Position numbers and translations under genes: made by a program | Part shown: piece by piece, positions 58,185 to 64,000 of the stretch | Layout: each line of letters opens with the position of its first letter | How positions within the stretch are numbered: position 1 is the stretch's first letter | Assembly: GCA_028023455.1 (NCBI GenBank) | Contig: JAQFVV010012574.1 | Coordinates: 2,192,959 to 2,256,958 of the forward strand | Length of the DNA: 64,000 bases | Reading direction: 5' to 3' | Source of the DNA: Epiperipatus broadwayi | Lineage: Eukaryota > Onychophora > Udeonychophora > Euonychophora > Peripatidae | Notes under the pieces: generated by a model | What the model was told of the DNA's origin: nothing | Seen by the model: the letters and a program-made list of their open reading frames with translations, nothing else | Databases searched by the model: none

Positions 58185-60830
58185 TTTTATATTAGTCCAG
58201 AATCTCTCAGTTACCATGCCCAGAGAAACTGTTAGCCACTTTATCTTCCATTCCCCACCCTAAGTTTTTCCTATATTCTTATCTATCCTGCTTCATCCCA
58301 TTTTCTCAACATAATCTTTGTCAATTCCATGGCCTTTATATCTAAATTCCTCTTTTCCAAATCCAGCATAAAAACCAAGAACCCATCTTTTATATAATCC
58401 CTTTGTTTATATTGATTTTCCCATAATTTTATTATTTGCACCCTTTCTATTTGCAAGCATTTACATTTAATTAACAGATGCCTAATATTTCCTATGCCTT
58501 CCTTACACAACTTGCAGGCTAAATCACCCACATTTTTCCATTTATGTGTATATTTCCTTGTTGCTAAAGATCCTGTTCGAGCCTTAAACCATAAATTACT
58601 TTCCTTGTTATTATCATAAATTAATTCGCACCCAATATTTTGTTTACTTCTATATATATTTAAACTCTTTATTTTCCATACTAGTTCTCCAACTTCCTAT
58701 TCTTTATTAATGCATCTAGTCTTCTATCCCATTCCTTGCTACTATTACACTCAACAATTCTCCTAACACAATCATCTCACCTTTTGTATAAGTATACTGA
58801 CATTAAATTTTTTATCCAACTCTTCTGCATACCATACCACCTTTCTCCCCATCTTGTTGCCTGTCCTTTACTCATAACCCAATTAAATACTATTTTGGCT
58901 ATTCTCTTATCCATAAACTGCAATCTATCAAACATTTTGATTTTTGCATCTCTCATATAAAAACTTGACCATTCCATTTCTCCTTGAATTACCTCCTTTG
59001 CTATCCACACATCTGCATCTAATGTATGTCTTCCTACTTCTCTTTGTACTTTTTCTAAGTAATCTAATACCCCTTTACTTACCCATAACTCATTACCATA
59101 TGTTAACCCTGCTACTGCCATTCCCATACAATTCTAGCTACATCATATTTATTATATGAAAATACTGTTAATTTCTTTATCAGTGTCTTTTATTTCTTTG
59201 CTTCATTTATCAATTTTTCTCCCATAATTCCCAAATCGTTATACCTATTCACCACATAATTTTATATCTCCCAATAAAAACTCTGTTCCCAGTATTAATC
59301 ATCATTATTTTTGATTTTTCTTCACTAAATTTAATTTCCCATCTCTTTACCCACCCTTGCCCATGTTCTCAGCATAACTTCCATATCTTCCCTTTTTTCT
59401 GTACGCAAGAAGACATCTGCAAATAAAAGACCCAATAATGTATATACTCCCTTGCCACCTATTAGTGGTATCTCTTCCTAGTCTTTCTATTGCTCTCTCT
59501 CCATTTCTCTCAAATACAACAAAAACAAAATAGGTGACATGGAGTATTTTTGCCTTAGTCTCACACCATTTTTAACTTTATTTGATTGTATACTCCCTAA
59601 TTGATATGTATAGTAATTATTTTCATACAATCTCTTAATAAGTTCCACTAAAACTCCATTCATTCCCAAATTTACTAAACTTACCCATAATCTATTTCTA
59701 TTTACTCTATCATGTGCCTTCTCTATATCTATAAAAACCATATACAGCTGTCTACCTGTATTTCTATTCATATCTATAAGTTATGTAACTACAAATAAAT
59801 TATCTCCTAAATGCTTACCTGATCAAAAACCTCCTTGCATTTCTCTCACTATTATTTTCTTCCATCCATTTTGTGACCCAGCCACCATATATGCTAAAAC
59901 TTGATAGTGCCTCTATGATCTTACTTTTTGAATAATAGCCTTATTCTTGTATTATTCTGATTATCCAAAAAATTTCTCTTCTGTATCATCTTATTAAAAC
60001 ATGATAATAGGTTTAATTTTGCCCTATGTCTTAAATTCATTATCATCTTTACTGCCCATCCGTCTAAACCTCTTGCCTTTCCATTTTTCAAGTTCATTTT
60101 CTATAAACCTCATATTTCCATTACTATATGCTTTTATGTTTGTTATTATTCTATCCTTCACATCTAGCATCTTTTCTATAACCATTACATACTTATTTAA
60201 GATTTCTCTAATTCTTCTCTAGAGTTACTCTCTACTCCATCATCTAGTAATACTATTTCTTTCCCCTGTGTTCTTGCTTTTAATGTATTTCCAAAATTTT
60301 TTATTCCCATCTCTTCTGCTTTCATTTATATCATCCAACAGTTTATTATTTAATTTTGTTCTCTCTCCATAATTATTTATTTTAGCCAACTTTTTTTAAA
60401 AATACTTTCCCATTTAATATTAACATCTTTTTCACTTTCTTTGTTCTTAATAGCACACTTATATTCTCTGCATGCTTTTTTTTATCTTTTACACTTTTGC
60501 TCTCACTTTTCTATTACTTTTATTCTTCTGAATATTCTCACCTAAAACGCTATTTGCCATTTTTTCTACTTCACCACACCAGTCTTTATATTCATCCCCT
60601 ATCAACTCTTCCATGGTTTCTTCTTCTAACTTATTTTTATCATTCATTCTCCATCCACATCTTTCACTATCATTTCTACTTTTATTACTATTTTCCATCA
60701 CATTACTAATCATTTCTATTATAAAGAAATTATGATCACTATTACATACTCTCTTCATTATCAAACATTTTAATTTCCTGTACTTTATTCATTCCCTTTT
60801 TCTCTCCTAATACATAATTTAGTGTGAAAT
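58185..60830 (-). pseudogene. LINE non-LTR retrotransposon, decayed, endonuclease end to 3' UTR
   Basis: From 60764 on the minus strand: an endonuclease end (SDHNFFIIEM), then a linker, then RT blocks in 59771-59487 (MVFIDIEKAHDRVNRNRLW; GVRLRQKYSMSPILFLLYL, where the usual core is GVRQGCPLSP), then a C-terminal region in 59127-58777 (LTYGNELWVSKG, YLEKVQREVGR) and a zinc motif in 58531-58283 (CKLCKEGIGNIRHLLIKC). Stops and shifts separate these. It is a different clade from the RTE element and is related to the decayed LINE at 6950-14250. The FADD motif was not found intact. Confidence 0.75.
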
Positions 60831-61190
60831 ATCCAATGTTAAGAAATTCAGCTATGTTCTCTATGAATAAATGTTTAAGTCTGCATTTCAAATAAGCTAG
60901 CCCCGAAAAGTACCTCTTTGAAACTGTACAGTGTAAGATGTTAAATATTGAAATATAAAGAACCTATTCAAACAAAACGTGAAATTTGAATAAGTAACAA
61001 TCCTAAATTGCTTATAAATAAACATTTTTATTATGCTTATACAAAGACAGAGTAAACATTAGTCATTTTAATCTTTGAAACACTTAACAGATATATATGA
61101 AAATAATTCTAGTGCAATAATGATATACTGAAATATCAAATCACCTCCAATGTTAAATTCAGTATAGCATTATGCACTGGAATTATTTTC
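60831..61190. other. Unassigned sequence between LINE and family B element
   Basis: AT-rich, nothing recognised. Confidence 0.4.
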
Positions 61191-61639
61191 TTAGACCTTT
61201 AATAGCTGAAATACACAGGCTTATATATACCTGTGTCTATATATGTAATAGACAGGGTATGAGCACAGACTTTCACATGACCCACCACTCTCCATACCAT
61301 CTCATAACACTGATACACTTGAACACACATATGTTGAAAAGATAAATAATCACCAATATACGTATTTCAGCTATTACATATTAGAGATGTCTGCCTATCC
61401 CTTGCATATGTATTTAATGGATTATGTCCTGTACATGTGGGGTCAGATTGACCTTAGGTCAACATGGGTGTGACAATAATCTCGGCCTCAGGGTGCCCTT
61501 TGAGCGTTCCATCATCAGATTTTCAATTGGATGGACGGTTGAAGAGTTGCAGTGTGGAGTGGATTGAAGCCTGTCCATTAAAGTAGGAGGATTTGCTATC
61601 TTAATATATATCTGAGCACTTGTAGCATATATGTGTAGA

Positions 61640-61707
61640 GATGGTAATCTGGACCAACTGATGATTGCTGGTTTAGCATGAAATACGTATATTGGTGATT
61701 ATTTATC
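61640..61707 (+). ncRNA. Type I hammerhead ribozyme, family B, tandem copy 1
   Basis: CTGATGA at 61658-61664; stem II TGCT/AGCA; GAAA at 61680-61683; palindromic stem III ATACGTAT (61683-61690); predicted cleavage after A 61691. Stem I: CCAA/TTGG, internal loop, TAATC/GATTA, second loop, outer GAT/ATC. The palindromic, loopless stem III predicts that two ribozymes pair to act as a dimer. Confidence 0.8.
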
Positions 61708-62111
61708 TTTTCAACATATGTGTGTTCAAGTGTATCAGTGTTATGAGATAGTGTGGAGAGTGGTGGGTCATGTGAAAGTCTGTGCTCATACCCTGTCTAT
61801 TACATATATAGACACAGGTATATATAAGCCTGTGTATTTCAGCTATTACATATTAGAGATGTCTGCCTATCCCTTGCATATGTATTTAATGGATTATGTC
61901 CTGTACATGTGGGGTCAGATTGACCTTAGGTCAACATGGGTGTGACAATAATCTCGGCCTCAGGGTGCCCTTTGAGCGTTCCATCATCAGATTTTCAATT
62001 GGATGGACGGTTGAAGAGTTGCAGTGTGGAGTGGATTGAAGCCTGTCCATTAAAGTAGGAGGATTTGCTATCTTAATATATATCTGAGCACTTGTAGCAT
62101 ATATGTGTAGA

Positions 62112-62179
62112 GATGGTAATCTGGACCAACTGATGATTGCTGGTTTAGCATGAAATACGTATATTGGTGATTATTTATC
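62112..62179 (+). ncRNA. Type I hammerhead ribozyme, family B, tandem copy 2
   Basis: Identical to copy 1 and offset by exactly 472 bases: CTGATGA at 62130-62136, predicted cleavage after 62163. Cleavage at both sites would free a 472-nt linear RNA with ends suited to ligation into a circle. Confidence 0.8.
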
Positions 62180-62285
62180 TTTTCAACATATGTGTGTTCA
62201 AGTGTATCAGTGTTATGAGATGGTGTGGAGAGTGGTGGGTCATGTGAAAGTCTGTGCTCATACCCTGTCTATTAGACCTTTAATA

Positions 62286-64000
62286 TAAGAAAAAATCTAA
62301 ACACAACTTATAAATAAATTATTGGTCCAATATAAACAACGGCGTTTTTCTAACCCAAAATTTGCAAATTAAATATTTCTTCAGTGATTTCAGATGAATT
62401 AATTACAGCATTGATAATGAATTAAACTATTGGACTAAGAAAATAAAGTAGAAAGTTTATTGCAATTAGGTTTAGTAATTAAGTATTACTGAAGTTTTTA
62501 TTTTTAAATATATTTATATGCAATGAATTTTTGCTATTACTTTAGTTATATGCTAGCTGAAAAAAAATACGAATAAAAATCATTAAAATCCATAAATTGT
62601 ACAATACAGTAACAGGTATTTTTCCATCACAGTGTGATATAATCATGTTTATTAATGTTTCTTTGACTTTTGTTGAAAGCACAAACATTTTATTCTTCAC
62701 TTTTTCTTTCTTAATTTGATTTACAGTAATTCACACAAAATATTTTCTAAGAGTAATGCTAAAAATTTTATGAAATTTAAGAACATTCATAAAGTTGATA
62801 TAAACTTAAAAATATCAAAATAATGAGATGGCATAGTTTTCTGATAATGAGAGTGCTATTATGTCTCCATAGGGAAAAAAATTATTGAATAAAAAGGATA
62901 TTGTCCAGAGCTTATTTAATTGTGATAAGATTCTTATTTTTTGAGTAAATGTGCACATAGCAAATATGTAAATGTGCTCCTCGATTGATTATTAATGCTA
63001 CATTATTTTTTTAGTTTTGTTTATATTATAATCTTAATTTACATATGTATATTAAAAAAGTATCTTATGTGCATATTGAAAAATATTGTACACTTAGAGT
63101 TCAATAAACTATGTATTTTATTATAATCAAATCTTATCAATGAAATGATATGCAGGGGAGGGGGCTTGAACAAAATATAGTGAATGTCACAGCTTCGCTG
63201 TATTATTTGATATCAAATATCTCTTTGTTTTCATATTATGACAGGTTTTTTTGGCATTTATTGTAAACAAATAAATTTTTATTTTATTAAAAAAACACAT
63301 CAGTGACTCTCAATCCAAGCTATATATTTGTATCATCCCCCCCCCCCCGTCTGTTATCTTCAGTCCCAAAATCAATGCCTTAGAAATACTCAATACATTA
63401 TGATCAATCATTTTGAGAATTGTCTCCTTTTTTTTGCTTCTGTCATTGATAATCTGCATAGATAGTTTTTTAAAACAATATTCTCATTATTTTATATCTT
63501 TTTTAAGTCTTGTAATTTAGAGATAACTAAAGTAATTTTTTTAAGAATTAAAAATGATTAACTTTTCCCCCCAATCTTTTGTTACTTGTTTTCTAAAAAG
63601 ACAGGGTTTTTTTGTTGTTGTTGCTGTTGTTTTGATTGTTTGCAAGTTAAAGTAAGGCTATTATAAAAATCTTAACACTTTTAAGATCAAATGCTAATTT
63701 ATTTATTTTTATTTAATTTATAAAGTCAAATCAAAAAATAAATTAATGATTAGATAAGATTTTTTTTAAAAAAAAAAAAAATATAATAAATATTAACTGA
63801 ACTTTTTAAAAATAAATGTGAGTACTATGATATTAACATTATGTATATGCTTGTACTTTATACACACAGATATTTTACATATAGTAAGTGTGGAATGTTT
63901 TGAATTGTAATGTGAATTTAAAGCCACAATTATGTTGTATTTTATAATATACAATATTTTAATGAATTTCGTTAAATGTTTTTTTAATCTGTAATTTTTA
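62286..64000. other. Intergenic AT-rich sequence, nothing recognised
   Basis: A C run at about 63339-63348 and A/T runs only; no gene, RNA or repeat was supported. Confidence 0.5.

Larger units (their letters stand above)
61205..62271 (+). mobile_element. Family B hammerhead element: inverted partial copy plus 472-bp tandem dimer
   Basis: TTAGACCTTTAATA (14 bases) at 61191-61204 and 62272-62285 is the target duplication. Inside, an inverted partial copy (61205-61370) is followed by a full copy (61371-61842) and a second copy (61843-62271), period 472 bp, with the two copies almost identical. Each direct copy contains one intact hammerhead; the inverted copy begins within the ribozyme, next to the GAAA box. 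The junctions carry a hairpin ('cacaggcttatatatacctg'). No coding capacity. Tandem dimers with hammerheads are the known form of retrozymes and Penelope-like terminal repeats. High identity implies a recent insertion. Confidence 0.85.

Noticed and set aside
1-64000. CRISPR arrays, bacterial operons or ribosome-binding sites
   Set aside because: The sequence is eukaryotic; repeats are dispersed transposons and inverted copies, not regularly spaced short repeats.

Overview
This is a strongly AT-rich, repeat-dominated animal-type nuclear sequence. By eye it is roughly three-quarters A+T; I did not compute it. Spliced exons with GT/AG junctions, introns of 12 and 24.6 kb, an RTE-type non-LTR retrotransposon, Ty3/gypsy elements and tRNA-derived SINE units all point to an invertebrate metazoan. 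I cannot name the species.

Only one host gene is supported. Three small plus-strand exons (6003-6069, 18115-18232, 42824-42930) have matching phases and join into a reading frame that ends at a TAA at 42928-42930. Possible poly(A) signals follow. The product is charged and small, or is the C-terminal end of a larger protein. I do not recognise it.

The rest is layered mobile DNA. At 6.9-14.2 kb a decayed minus-strand LINE carries a nested, open RTE element (985-codon endonuclease-reverse transcriptase on the minus strand). At 18.4-21.3 kb there is a block of different composition with no genes. At 23.2-26.1 kb lie two internally deleted Ty3/gypsy relics. At 26.7-37.3 kb there is a recent Ty3/gypsy element with unusually long (2.4 kb), nearly identical LTRs. 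Its gag-protease-RT frame is open, but RNase H and integrase are broken. At 46-61 kb are a second RTE copy and further LINE pieces.

The most notable content is a set of short elements that carry hammerhead self-cleaving ribozymes. At least four sequence families (called A, B, C and D here) show the core CUGANGA ... GAAA ... UH, a palindromic stem III with no loop, and a stem I with internal loops. Families A, B and C share one layout: a full copy or head-to-tail copies, joined to a partial copy in inverted orientation. Three insertions are flanked by 11-14 bp target duplications (4923-5626, 52003-52366, 61205-62271), and a fourth, related-looking one has 13 bp (2531-2822). This matches what is known of hammerhead-bearing Penelope-like terminal repeats and metazoan retrozymes. 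The clearest case (61205-62271) has two intact ribozymes exactly 472 bp apart, so self-cleavage would release a 472-nt RNA. No Penelope-type reverse transcriptase was found here, so these elements would depend on an enzyme encoded elsewhere.
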